The notes beneath the pieces are model-generated. The model searched no databases and was not told the DNA's origin. It saw only the letters and a list, made by a program, of their open reading frames with translations. Shown here in pieces: positions 7,515 to 15,929 of a stretch of DNA of 64,000 nt. Both the position numbers and the translations under genes were made by a program. Location of the stretch: positions 248,001 through 312,000 of the forward strand of contig NZ_FOVH01000009.1 of NCBI RefSeq assembly GCF_900115095.1. Reading direction: 5' to 3'. How positions within the stretch are numbered: the first letter of the stretch is position 1; each line of letters starts with the position of its first letter. The stretch is from Actinomadura madurae (GTDB taxonomy: Bacteria > Actinomycetota > Actinomycetes > Streptosporangiales > Streptosporangiaceae).

Positions 7515-9127
7515 GCGGGCACCTCCTGCTCAGCGGTACGGGCGGCGTGCGGGTCCTCGGTGTCGAGGATCTCGATGGCGGGGTTGACGTAGCCGTCGGC
7601 GCGGGGGACGACGCCGTCCAGGCCCTTGCCCCCGTCGGCGGGGCGGCGGGTGACGCCGAACGTCCCCTCGGCGATGGCGTTCAGCAGCCCGTCGCCGGCG
7701 ACGCGGTCCAGCAGCTCCACCGACTCCGACAGGACCTGCTTGGCGCGCTGGACGACCATCCCCCCGGGGCGGGGCACGAAGTCCTCGGCGAGGTTCCCGC
7801 AGGCGTCGCGGACGTAGCGGACGTTCTCCAGCGCCAGGTCGCGGTCCGACAGCCACGGGGTGTGGATGCCCTCGGTCATCATCCCGATCAGGATGATCGA
7901 CTGCCCGGTCATCACGCCGGCGAGGTTGAAGAAGGCGTCCAGCAGGTAGCCGGCGAAGATGTTGCCGGTCATGTGCTTGGTCGGCGGCATGTACTTCAGC
8001 GGCGCGCCGGGGAACAGCTCCCGGACGAGCTGGGCGTGCGCCAGTTCCAGCCGGAACGACTCGGGGATCGCCGGGTCGATCTCGAAGGCGTGGCCGAGGC
8101 CGAGCTGGGCGTCTGAGAGCCCCGCCTCGTGCCCGAACCGCTCGTTGAGCAGCTGGCTGACGATCACGGTGTGCGCGGCGTCGACCGCGTCGGCGGTGGT
8201 GAGGTAGTTGTCCTCGCCGGTGTTGATGACGATGCCGGCGCGGGCGTGGATCTGCCGGGAGAACCGCTGGTCGATGAACGTCCGGCGCGGGTTGATGTCG
8301 CGGAAGATGATGCCGTACATGCAGTCGTTGAGCATCATGTCCAGGCGCTCCAGCCCGGCGAGCGTCGCGATCTCCGGCATGCACAGCCCGGAGGCGTAGT
8401 TCGTCAGCCGCACGTACCGGCCGAGCTCGCGGGACACCTCGTCGAGCGCGGCGCGCATGAGCCGGAAGTTCTCCCGGGTGGCGTAGGTGCCGGCGTAGCC
8501 CTCGCGGGTGGCGCCCTCGGGGACGAAGTCCAGCAGCGACTGGCCGGTGGAGCGGATCACCGCGACGACGTCGGCGCCCTCCCGGGCGGCGGCCTGCGCC
8601 TGCGGGATGTCCTCGTAGATGTCGCCGGTCGCGACGATGAGGTACACCAGCGGCCGCGGCGTCGGCGCCGTGTCGGGGGCGGGCAGCTCGGCCAGCAGCC
8701 GGTCGCGCTCGGCGCGGCGCCGGTCGATGCGCGCGATGCCGGCGCGGGCGGCCGCGGCGGCGGCCTCGCGGGCGTGCGCGGCGTCGGTGCCGGACGGCAG
8801 CCGGAACGACGCCTTCCCGCGGGCGGCGGCGCGGGCGAGGTCGCCGAGGCCGGCGTGCGGGCCGGTCAGCAGGGCGTCCCAGACGGGCAGGGCCACCCCG
8901 TGCTCCAGGCCGACCTGGTCGCGGACGGCGTCGGCGAGGTGGTTGACCCAGGGGCGCCCCTCATCGTCGGCGCCGGTGAGGCCCGCGAGGCGCAGCAGGG
9001 CGCGCTCGACGGAGACGGTGGTGTGGGAGCGGGCCATCCCGATGATGGGCTCCGCGGCGCGGGCGGCGAGCCGCCGGGCGGTGCGCACCACCTCCGGGTC
9101 GAGGTCCAGCTTTCCCTGCGGCGCCAT
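7511..9127 (-). CDS. kamD: Lysine 5,6-aminomutase alpha subunit
   Basis: KamD (538 residues) forms the TIM-barrel catalytic subunit with KamE. It begins GKLDLDPEVVRTARRLAARAAEPIIGMARSHTTVSVERALLRL, a family start, and contains the conserved internal stretches ATGDIYEDIPQAQAAAREGADVVAVIRSTGQSLLDFVPEGAT (split across the barrel) and GEDNYLTTADAVDAAHTVI. The reaction converts L-beta-lysine, the KamA product, to 3,5-diaminohexanoate, the Kdd substrate. Both partner genes are in this window. It is the first gene of its operon. A 39-bp near-palindrome lies about 55 bp upstream of the ATG. Confidence 0.95.
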   Translation of the reverse strand: MAPQGKLDLDPEVVRTARRLAARAAEPIIGMARSHTTVSVERALLRLAGLTGADDEGRPWVNHLADAVRDQVGLEHGVALPVWDALLTGPHAGLGDLARAAARGKASFRLPSGTDAAHAREAAAAAARAGIARIDRRRAERDRLLAELPAPDTAPTPRPLVYLIVATGDIYEDIPQAQAAAREGADVVAVIRSTGQSLLDFVPEGATREGYAGTYATRENFRLMRAALDEVSRELGRYVRLTNYASGLCMPEIATLAGLERLDMMLNDCMYGIIFRDINPRRTFIDQRFSRQIHARAGIVINTGEDNYLTTADAVDAAHTVIVSQLLNERFGHEAGLSDAQLGLGHAFEIDPAIPESFRLELAHAQLVRELFPGAPLKYMPPTKHMTGNIFAGYLLDAFFNLAGVMTGQSIILIGMMTEGIHTPWLSDRDLALENVRYVRDACGNLAEDFVPRPGGMVVQRAKQVLSESVELLDRVAGDGLLNAIAEGTFGVTRRPADGGKGLDGVVPRADGYVNPAIEILDTEDPHAARTAEQEVPA

Positions 9128-9181
9128 TGCCGTCTCCCCTCACGCAGCCGCCCCTCTCAGGCCGGGCCCGAACAATCATCC

Positions 9182-9220
9182 TTCATACCGAGTTCTCTAC
9201 GAGAGATCTTCCGGTATGAA
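9182..9220. promoter_or_regulatory. Long palindrome upstream of kamD
   Basis: TTCATACCG (9182-9190) and CGGTATGAA (9212-9220) are perfect inverted arms separated by 21 bp. An inner TCTCT-ACG-AGAGA lies at almost the same centre. The element could be an operator for a kam regulator or a hairpin in the kamD leader RNA. It is conspicuously less GC-rich than its surroundings. Confidence 0.6.
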
Positions 9221-9408
9221 CACCGTATTTCACAAGAACTGGCAGTACATCTTCAGTGACCCCTCCCCCACCGGCGACCACTCCCATCTTCCCTGGCGGG
9301 GCGGCCGCCTCACCCTCCGGTGACGGCAATCGGAGAACTCGCCGGTAGCCACGCTGGGTAAAGCTACGCTCACCCGAGGTAATGACGGGTTCCGCATTCA
9401 GGAGGGGC

Positions 9409-10176
9409 ATGTTCGTTTACCTTGCGGCCGCCGCGTGCGCGGCCGGCGTGGTCATCGTCGCGAGCCGGCTGGTGCGGCGGGCACGGGCGGGCGTGGACGA
9501 CCCCGACCCGGACGGCCCCACCTCCGCCCACACCGGCGCGATGCTGTCGGCGCTGTTCCTGCTGGCCTTCGCCATCGCCGTCGTGGTGCCCTGGACGTCG
9601 GCGGACGCCGCCCGCTCCAACACCTACGCCGAGAGCCAGGCCATCGCCGAGACGTACTGGGCCGCGGCCCGGCTGCCCGCCCCCGAGGCCCTGCGCGTCC
9701 AGGAGGGGCTGAGCGCGTACGTCGCCACCGTCCGCGGCCCCGAGTGGCGGCTCATGGCGCAGGGGCGGCTCAGCTCCCGCGGCTGGGCGCAGCTCGACCG
9801 GCTGCGCCGCGACGTGATCGCGGTCAAGGCCGGCGACGACGAGCTCAAGGACGCCCGCAACGGCGTGCTGGAGCACCTCGGCGAGGTCTCCGCGGCCCGC
9901 CGGCAGCGCGCCGCCGACGCCCGCGCGACGCCGCCCGCCGCGCTCGCCGCCGTCACCGTGCTCACCGGGATCGTGGTCGTGCTCCTGCCGTTCCTGGCGG
10001 GCGCCCGGCCGCGCGGCATGACGCTGGTCCCGCTGGCGCTGATGGCGGCCCTGCTGGCCGCGGGCACCTACCTGACGTTCGACATCGCGCACGTGTTCGA
10101 CGGGGCGCTCGCCGTCGGGCCGGAGGCCTACACCAGCCTGCAGTCGGACCTGCAGCGCATCGCGGGGGGTCGCTGA
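9409..10176 (+). CDS. DUF4239-type (bestrophin-like) membrane protein
   Basis: This 255-residue integral membrane protein has an N-terminal helix (residues 1-20) and a second helix around 45-65. A central soluble region contains NTYAESQAIAETYWAA and LQEGLSAYVATV-type helices, and two closely spaced C-terminal helices lie at about 180-225. The arrangement matches the DUF4239 family, whose function is unknown; a relation to bestrophin channels has been suggested for it. ATG 9409 is chosen because AGGAGG lies directly before it. The proline-rich gene follows after 2 bp, so the two are probably co-transcribed. Confidence 0.75.
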   Translation: MFVYLAAAACAAGVVIVASRLVRRARAGVDDPDPDGPTSAHTGAMLSALFLLAFAIAVVVPWTSADAARSNTYAESQAIAETYWAAARLPAPEALRVQEGLSAYVATVRGPEWRLMAQGRLSSRGWAQLDRLRRDVIAVKAGDDELKDARNGVLEHLGEVSAARRQRAADARATPPAALAAVTVLTGIVVVLLPFLAGARPRGMTLVPLALMAALLAAGTYLTFDIAHVFDGALAVGPEAYTSLQSDLQRIAGGR

Positions 10177-10178
10177 CC

Positions 10179-10766
10179 GTGCGCCTGCCCTCCGCCCCGG
10201 CCCGCACGCTGCCGGCGGTCCTGCCCGCCGCGGTCGCCGGCGCGCTGGCCCTCCCGTCCGGCGCGCTGGCCGACCCGGAACCGCCGCCGCCCTCGATCAG
10301 CGTGTGCGTCGACATCGAGATCGGCGACGCCGGCGCGTCCGGCTGCGCTCCGCCGCCGCCCGAAGCGCCCCCGCCGCCGCCCGAAGCGCCCCCGCCGCCG
10401 CCCGAGGAGGTCCCCCCGCCCGAGCCGCCGGAGCCTCCCGTCGAGCCCGGCGAACCGGAAGAACCCGAGGAGGAGCCGCCATCCGAGACCGCCGGCCCGC
10501 CGGCACCGCCGCCCCCGCCCGGTCCGCGCACCGCGGCGCCCGCCGCTCTCCCGCCGCCGCCCCGGACGCGCCCCGAGCCCGCGCCGCCCGAACCGGCGCC
10601 CAGCGAACCGGAGCCGCCCGCGCAGGCGTCCCCGGAACCGGCGCACACCGCACCGCGCGCGAAGGAGGAGGCGCCGCGGCGCCGCAACCCGCTCAGCACC
10701 TCGCTGGTCCTGGTGGTGCTCGCGGTCGTCATCAGCGCGGGAACGGCCATCGCGTTCGCCCGCTGA
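10179..10766 (+). CDS. Proline/glutamate-rich secreted protein with C-terminal anchor helix
   Basis: The 195-residue product has a predicted signal peptide (about 1-30, ending ALPSGALA). A short folded-looking stretch SVCVDIEIGDAGASGCA contains two cysteines. About 110 residues of Pro/Glu/Ala follow, and one C-terminal membrane helix (LVLVVLAVVISAGTAIAF) before a final Arg. Near its start the proline region holds direct copies of PPPPEAP (21-bp DNA units around 10350-10400). It looks like a wall-spanning stalk tethered to the membrane. No enzymatic domain is visible and I do not know its function. It starts 2 bp after the DUF4239 gene. Confidence 0.75.
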   Translation: MRLPSAPARTLPAVLPAAVAGALALPSGALADPEPPPPSISVCVDIEIGDAGASGCAPPPPEAPPPPPEAPPPPPEEVPPPEPPEPPVEPGEPEEPEEEPPSETAGPPAPPPPPGPRTAAPAALPPPPRTRPEPAPPEPAPSEPEPPAQASPEPAHTAPRAKEEAPRRRNPLSTSLVLVVLAVVISAGTAIAFAR

Positions 10767-10804
10767 GCCGCGTTGGCCCGCCGAGCCGCGCCCGCCGAGC
10801 CGGA

Positions 10805-11605
10805 TCAGGGCAGCCGGCCGACCCCGCCGAAGACCAGGAACCGCTCGGGGTCCCGCACCGCCTCGCCCTCGTCCGGACGCCACAGCGGCACGTACACCAG
10901 GCCGGGGTCGAGCATGTCCCAGCCGTCGAAGAAGCGCAGGATCTCCGCGTGCGAGCGGGGCACGGCCGGGGACGTGGCGCGGTTGTAGAGCTTGCCGATC
11001 GCCGCGGTCTTGCCCGGCTGCGCCTCGTCGGTGAAGTGGGAGATCACCAGGTGGCTGCCGGGCGCCGCGGCGTTCCGCAGCGTCGCGACGATGCCCGCCG
11101 GATCCTCCTCGCGCTTGATCAGGTGCAGCGCGGCGACGAGCAGGAACGCCACCGGCTCGGACAGGTCGACCAGGCCCTTCAGCCCCGGGTCGGCGAGGAT
11201 CGCGCCCGGGTCGCGCATGTCGGCCTGGATCACCGCCGCGCGCTCGTTGCCCGCCAGGATCGACCGGCTGTGCGCCACCGCGACGTCGTCGTTGTCGACG
11301 TACACCACGCGGGCGTCCGGGTTCACCTCCTGCGCGACCTCGTGCACGTTGCCCTGCGTCGGGATGCCCGACCCGATGTCGACGAACTGGGAGATCCCGG
11401 CGCCGGCCACCGTGCGGACGGCGCGGCGCAGGAACGCCCGGTTGGCGTGCGCCAGCTCCCGCGCCTGCGGCTCGACCCGCAGCAGCCCCGTCGCCAGGTC
11501 ACGATCCGACGCGAAATTGTGGGCTCCGCCGAGCAGAAAGTCATACACCCGTGCGACGCTTGGCCTCTGACTGTCGACCTCGGGTGGAATCCACTCGGAG
11601 TCCAT
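10805..11605 (-). CDS. SAM-dependent methyltransferase, DUF574 family
   Basis: This 266-residue protein belongs to the large actinobacterial DUF574 (Methyltransf_19) family. It shows the family signature RVYDFLLGGAHNFASDRDLA near the start, a SAM-binding FVDIGSGIPTQGNVHEVA, and the acidic strand end VVYVDNDDVAVAHS. Members are abundant in filamentous actinomycetes, mostly without known substrates, and several sit beside regulatory genes. A GGGAG lies 7 nt before the ATG. It is divergent from the SpoIIE-type phosphatase across 98 bp, so a shared regulatory region is possible. Confidence 0.9.
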   Translation of the reverse strand: MDSEWIPPEVDSQRPSVARVYDFLLGGAHNFASDRDLATGLLRVEPQARELAHANRAFLRRAVRTVAGAGISQFVDIGSGIPTQGNVHEVAQEVNPDARVVYVDNDDVAVAHSRSILAGNERAAVIQADMRDPGAILADPGLKGLVDLSEPVAFLLVAALHLIKREEDPAGIVATLRNAAAPGSHLVISHFTDEAQPGKTAAIGKLYNRATSPAVPRSHAEILRFFDGWDMLDPGLVYVPLWRPDEGEAVRDPERFLVFGGVGRLP

Positions 11606-11703
11606 TCATCGTCTCCCTTTGACCGAAGGGGTGCCGTCCGTGGGGACCTCAGCGTAACGCGAGACACCCTGGCGGCCCCCGCTTTACGGGACAGTGAGGA
11701 CCG

Positions 11704-13332
11704 ATGCCCGACAGACCCGGACCGCCCGGCGCGGCGACCGTCCTGCTCACCCCGGAAGGCACGGTCACCGGGTGGAGCGAGGGTGCCGAGCGCCTGTTCG
11801 GCCACGACGCCCGCACCGCGGCCGGGGCGCCGCTGCCCGACCTGCTCGGCCGTCCCGACGCCGCCGAACCGCTGCTGGTCGCGCTGAAACTGGCCGGGTC
11901 CGGCCGCTCCTGGTCCGGGATGCTGCCGCTCACCGCCGAAGGCCTGCCGGCCGCGCTGGACCCGATGACGGGCGGCGACGGCCGCGTCCAGGTGCTGCTG
12001 ACGGTCTCCCCGCCGTGGACGGGCGGCCTGGACCTGCTCAACGAGGCGGGCCGCCGCATCGGCTCCACCCTCGACCTGCACCTGACCGCACGCGAGATCG
12101 TCGCCGTCACCGTCCCCCGGTTCGCCGACGCCGGCGCCATCTACGTGCTCGAACGGCTCCTCGCCGACGACGACCAGCCCGCCACCGAGGCCGACGGCTC
12201 GGCGGTCGTGCGACGGCTGGCCATCGCGTTCGCCGAGGACGACCCGCGCGGCTGGGCCCGCGAGTTCCCCGTCAACGAGGTCATCGTCTACCCGCCGACC
12301 ACGCCCTACGCCCGCTGCCTGGCCACCGGAGCCATGGTCGAGTTCGGCGGGGACGCCATCCAGGACACCCTCGCCCACCGCACCGGCCGCATCATCGACG
12401 GCCTCCTCGACCACGTCTCCCTGCTGGCGGTGCCGCTGCTCGCGCGGGGCCGGTCGCTCGGCTTCGCGGTGTTCAGCCGCAAGCGCGGCCGGCCGCCGTT
12501 CTCCGCCGCCGACGCCGCGCTGGCCGCCGAGCTCGCCGCCCGCGCCGCGACCTGCGTCGACAACGCCTGCCTGTACCGGCGCGAGCACAGCACCGCGACG
12601 GCGCTGAAGGCCGGGCTGCTGCCGTCCGGGGTCACCGCCCCGCCCGGACTGGAGATCGCGCACCGCTACCTGCCGGCCCGCAGCGGCGTCGGCGGCGACT
12701 GGTACGACGTGGTGCCGCTGACCGGCGACCGGATCGCCGTGGTGATCGGCGACTCGGTCGGGCACGGCGTCACCGCCGCCGCCGCGATGGGCCAGCTGCG
12801 GGTCGCGGCGCACACCCTCGCCAGCTGCGAGTTCCCGCCCGGCGAGGTCCTGGAGCGGCTCGACGCCATCGCCCAGGACCTGGACGCCGCCCAGTTCGCC
12901 ACCTGCCTGTGCCTGGTGTGCGACCCGGTGACGCTGCGCTGCGAGGTGGCGCGCGCCGGGCATCCGCCGCCGCTGCTGGCCATGCCGGACGGGTCCGCGC
13001 GGCACTTCGCCGTCCCGAACGGGCTGCCGCTCGGGGTGTCCGACCCCGAGCACCCGCCGGCGTACGGGCAGGTCCCCGCGGTGCTCCCGCCGGGCGCCAC
13101 CCTCGCCCTGTACACCGACGGCCTGGTGGAGAGCCGGATGCGCAACGTCGACGAGGGCATCGCCCGCCTCGCGTCCGCCCTGGTCGCCTCGGACGACGGC
13201 ACCCTGGAGGAGACCGCCGACGGCGTGCTGGCCCTGCTGGCGGACCAGCAGGGCCACGACGACATCGCGCTCCTGCTGATCCGCGCCGTCCCTGACCAGG
13301 CCCCCGCGCCCGGCCATGCGGCCGGTCTCTGA
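11704..13332 (+). CDS. PAS-GAF-SpoIIE (PP2C) serine phosphatase
   Basis: The 542-residue protein has an N-terminal PAS-like domain (about 10-105), a GAF domain (about 115-295, including FADAGAIYVLE and LLARGRSLGFAVFSRK) and a C-terminal SpoIIE/RsbU phosphatase domain. The latter shows the metal-binding GGDWYDVVPL, IGDSVGHGVTAAAAMGQLR, YTDGLVESR and the final DDIALLLIR. Such enzymes dephosphorylate anti-sigma-factor antagonists in partner-switching systems and respond to ligands or redox cues sensed by PAS/GAF. No anti-sigma or STAS gene is adjacent, so the partner is encoded elsewhere. Confidence 0.92.
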   Translation: MPDRPGPPGAATVLLTPEGTVTGWSEGAERLFGHDARTAAGAPLPDLLGRPDAAEPLLVALKLAGSGRSWSGMLPLTAEGLPAALDPMTGGDGRVQVLLTVSPPWTGGLDLLNEAGRRIGSTLDLHLTAREIVAVTVPRFADAGAIYVLERLLADDDQPATEADGSAVVRRLAIAFAEDDPRGWAREFPVNEVIVYPPTTPYARCLATGAMVEFGGDAIQDTLAHRTGRIIDGLLDHVSLLAVPLLARGRSLGFAVFSRKRGRPPFSAADAALAAELAARAATCVDNACLYRREHSTATALKAGLLPSGVTAPPGLEIAHRYLPARSGVGGDWYDVVPLTGDRIAVVIGDSVGHGVTAAAAMGQLRVAAHTLASCEFPPGEVLERLDAIAQDLDAAQFATCLCLVCDPVTLRCEVARAGHPPPLLAMPDGSARHFAVPNGLPLGVSDPEHPPAYGQVPAVLPPGATLALYTDGLVESRMRNVDEGIARLASALVASDDGTLEETADGVLALLADQQGHDDIALLLIRAVPDQAPAPGHAAGL

Positions 13333-13358
13333 CCAGGCGGCCGGTTGGGGCCCCGCCG

Positions 13359-14690
13359 CTACAGGCCGGGGATCTCGTGGTTGCGGAAGGCGTCCACGAA
13401 CAGGGTGTGGTCGTCGCGGACGATCTCGGCGTAGCGGGTGCCGAACTCGACCATCGCCTCGACGAACGCGGACTCGTCCGGGCCGATCGCCGCGTTGATC
13501 GCGTCCTCCACCTGGAACCCGACCAGGGTGTGGTCGGAGTCGGTGTCGGACACGCAGTGCACCTTGGCGGTGGCGCGGCCGAGATCGTCCAGCACCGACA
13601 GCATGTCCTCCGGCTCGGTCAGGCCGCCCCAGTCCAGGTCCTCCTCGTAGGGCGACAGCTCCTGCACGACGTACCCGATGCCGTCGATCTGGGTGTGGCC
13701 GAGCCACGGATCGCTGTTGGCCTGCAGCGCGCGCCGGGACACCGCCGTGCGGTGGCCGTGGTGCTGGAAGTAGTCGCGGATGCGGGGGTCGTCGACGACG
13801 CGGCTCGGCGCGGCGACGTTGCCCTGCTTCATCGACAGGACGACGTCGTTCTCCAGGGCCTGGGTGTTGCCCTCCACCAGGATGTTGTAGGCCGACAGCC
13901 CGGCCGAGCCGATACCGAACCCGGACGCGCCGACGATGTCCTTGACCTCGTAGGTGAGGCTGCCGAACCGCTTCTCCGACGGGATGGTCGCGAGGTACTC
14001 CTGGTAGGCGGCCTCGACCTTGGCGCGCTCGGGGGCGTCCAGGCGGCGCACACCGGGGCGGTCGCGGAACCGGCGGTCGGGCCCGTCCACGACCGTCATG
14101 CCCGACAGCAGTCCGATGCGGGTGCCGCCCATCGCCGCGACCAGCACGTCCCGCACGTAGCCGTCGGTGGTGTCGAGCGTCAGCGCGAACCTCTCGTCGC
14201 CCTCGTGCGCGGCGAACCTGCGGACCTGGTCGACGTAGGCGCGCACGTAGGTCTCGATCAGCCGGCGGATGTCGGCGTCGGAGATCGCCTTCTGCCAGGC
14301 CAGCAGCGCCAGGCTCGCCACCAGGCGCTTGACGTCCCAGGTGAAGTGGCCGACGTAGGCCTCGTCGTAGTCGTTGACGTCGAAGACGAACACGCCGTCG
14401 TCGTTCATGTAGGTGCCGAAGTTCTGCGCGTGCAGGTCGCCCTGGATCCACACGCGGGAGGTGCGCTCGTCGGCCCACGGGTCGTCGTCGTGGACGATGT
14501 CGGCGTAGAACAGGCAGGCGCTGCCCCGGTAGAACGCGAACGGGTCCGAGGCCATCTTGCGGAAGCGGCGGCGGAACTCGGCGGGGCTGCGCTCCATCAG
14601 GTCCGAGAACGCGTCGACCAGGACGTCGACGATCTGCGCCCGGCGCTCCTTGGGGTCCCGTCCGCGCAGGTCCTCGGTGATGCTCGCCAT
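13359..14690 (-). CDS. DUF2252 family protein
   Basis: The 443-residue product matches DUF2252, a family with weak resemblance to the kinase fold. The recognisable core is VWIQGDLHAQNFGTYM followed by FVFDVNDYDEAYVGHFTWDVKRL, which recalls the catalytic and metal-binding loops of aminoglycoside-kinase-like proteins. Near the N-terminus are FRRRFRKMASDPFAFYRG and a conserved aromatic stretch. Its activity is not established. ATG 14690 is chosen because GGGAGAGAG precedes it and the family start aligns there. It lies 50 bp downstream of kdd on the same strand, so co-transcription with the lysine pathway gene is possible. Confidence 0.88.
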   Translation of the reverse strand: MASITEDLRGRDPKERRAQIVDVLVDAFSDLMERSPAEFRRRFRKMASDPFAFYRGSACLFYADIVHDDDPWADERTSRVWIQGDLHAQNFGTYMNDDGVFVFDVNDYDEAYVGHFTWDVKRLVASLALLAWQKAISDADIRRLIETYVRAYVDQVRRFAAHEGDERFALTLDTTDGYVRDVLVAAMGGTRIGLLSGMTVVDGPDRRFRDRPGVRRLDAPERAKVEAAYQEYLATIPSEKRFGSLTYEVKDIVGASGFGIGSAGLSAYNILVEGNTQALENDVVLSMKQGNVAAPSRVVDDPRIRDYFQHHGHRTAVSRRALQANSDPWLGHTQIDGIGYVVQELSPYEEDLDWGGLTEPEDMLSVLDDLGRATAKVHCVSDTDSDHTLVGFQVEDAINAAIGPDESAFVEAMVEFGTRYAEIVRDDHTLFVDAFRNHEIPGL

Positions 14691-14740
14691 GCTCTCTCCC
14701 TCGATGATCGGGTGGCCCCGCCGCTGTGGGGCGTTCCCGG

Positions 14741-15787
14741 TCATTCTGCCGAATCCGCACCGGTCCGGGAGGTGAACAGCGCGCGCACGGCGGGGTCGGA
14801 TCGCACCAGTTCCAGGGCGGTCCGGGCGTGCCCGGGGACGTAGCCGTTGCCGATGAGCATGGTGACGTCGGCGGCCAGCCCCTCGGCGCCGAGCGCGGCG
14901 GCGGGGAACGAGGTCGCCATCGAGAAGAACACGACGGTGCCGCCGGGGGCGGTGGCGAGGATCGCGCCGTGCTCGCAGCCGGGGACGTCCACGCACACGA
15001 CGGTGACGTCGACCGGCTCCCCGATGGCCGCGGCAACGGCGACCGGGTCGCGCGCGTCGGCGCGGACCACGGTGTCGGCGAGGCCCGCGGCGGCCAGCCG
15101 CTCCTCCTCCTCGGCCGTCGGCACGAGCCCGATCACGCGGGACGCGCCGGCGCGGCGCGCGGCCGCCAGCGACAGGCACCCGCTCTTGCCCGCGGCGCCG
15201 AGCACCGCGACCGCGGGCGCGCCCTTCCGCGCGGACACGACGCGGTGGGTGAGGGCGGGCGCCCCGCACACGTCCATGACGGCGAGGGACAGCGGCACCG
15301 GCAGGTCGTCCGGCAGGACCGCGGCGATGGACCGGGCGAACAGGATGGCGTGGCCGCGCGCGGGCACCTGCTCCGACCGCCCGTCCCAGCGGGCCAGGCC
15401 GTCGGTGACGGCGAGCGGCGTGAGGGTGAGGGACACCAGCGTGGCGACCCGGTCGCCGGGCTCCAGCCCGAGCGGCGACTGCGGCCCGGCCTCCTCGACC
15501 ACGCCGACGAGCATGCCGCCCGACCCGGTCACCGGGTTGTGCATCTTGCCGCGCTCCCCGATGATCCGCAGCACCTCGGCCCGGATGGCGTCCGGGTCGC
15601 CGCCGTGCGCGGTGTGCAGCTGGCGGTAGGACGCGGCGTCCAGGTTGAGGCGCTCGACGCCGATGCGGACCTCGTCGGGGCGGATCCGCGGGTCGGTGTC
15701 CAGCCTCCGCGCGGCCTGCGGGAGGACGCCCGGGGGGTCCAGGACCCGGTGCAAGCCCACCGCCGTGGCCGTCCCGCCGTCGGTCAT
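14741..15787 (-). CDS. kdd: L-erythro-3,5-diaminohexanoate dehydrogenase
   Basis: Kdd oxidises 3,5-diaminohexanoate to 3-keto-5-aminohexanoate with NAD(P)+, the step after KamDE. The 348-residue protein starts with the family segment HRVLDPPGVLPQAARRLDTD, followed by RIGVERLNLDAASYRQL. It has a GroES-like N-terminal half (GSGGMLVGVV) and a Rossmann domain with VAVLGAAGKSG. It lacks the zinc-site pattern of ordinary alcohol dehydrogenases. ATG 15787 is preferred over a start 42 bp upstream because the family begins there and GGGAGAGGCGGG precedes it. It is divergent from kamA over a 142-bp shared regulatory region. Confidence 0.92.
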   Translation of the reverse strand: MTDGGTATAVGLHRVLDPPGVLPQAARRLDTDPRIRPDEVRIGVERLNLDAASYRQLHTAHGGDPDAIRAEVLRIIGERGKMHNPVTGSGGMLVGVVEEAGPQSPLGLEPGDRVATLVSLTLTPLAVTDGLARWDGRSEQVPARGHAILFARSIAAVLPDDLPVPLSLAVMDVCGAPALTHRVVSARKGAPAVAVLGAAGKSGCLSLAAARRAGASRVIGLVPTAEEEERLAAAGLADTVVRADARDPVAVAAAIGEPVDVTVVCVDVPGCEHGAILATAPGGTVVFFSMATSFPAAALGAEGLAADVTMLIGNGYVPGHARTALELVRSDPAVRALFTSRTGADSAE

Positions 15788-15829
15788 CGCCGTCCCGCCT
15801 CTCCCGTAAAGTGCGCCGAGGTTGCGCAA

Positions 15830-15859
15830 GATATACAGGGCACCACTGGTTTCATCGAA
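15830..15859 (-). promoter_or_regulatory. Candidate kdd promoter
   Basis: On the minus strand TTCGAT (15859-15854) is followed after 18 bp by TATATC (15835-15830), a fair match to a vegetative promoter. It lies about 43 bp from the kdd ATG and its -35 touches the inverted repeat at 15858-15894. Confidence 0.45.
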
Positions 15860-15894
15860 AGTCTTCCCGTAACGTCAGCACTACACAAGACTTT
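15858..15894. promoter_or_regulatory. Inverted repeat between kdd and kamA
   Basis: AAAGTCTT (15858-15865) and AAGACTTT (15887-15894) are perfect 8-bp inverted arms separated by 21 bp, located between the divergent starts. The spacer length equals that of the palindrome before kamD, although the arm sequences differ. It is an operator candidate for coordinated control of the pathway. Confidence 0.55.
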
Positions 15895-15929
15895 TATGCG
15901 ATCAATGTGAGGCGAGGAGGCGGTCGACG

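Noticed and set aside
9183..9410. 75-residue open frame on the minus strand upstream of kamD
   Set aside because: It overlaps the kamD palindrome and the DUF4239 ribosome binding site, has no own ribosome binding site, and the composition is that of non-coding DNA.
7511..9410. A cobalamin riboswitch was sought before kamD
   Set aside because: No B12 box or the conserved core was found; only the palindrome described was present.
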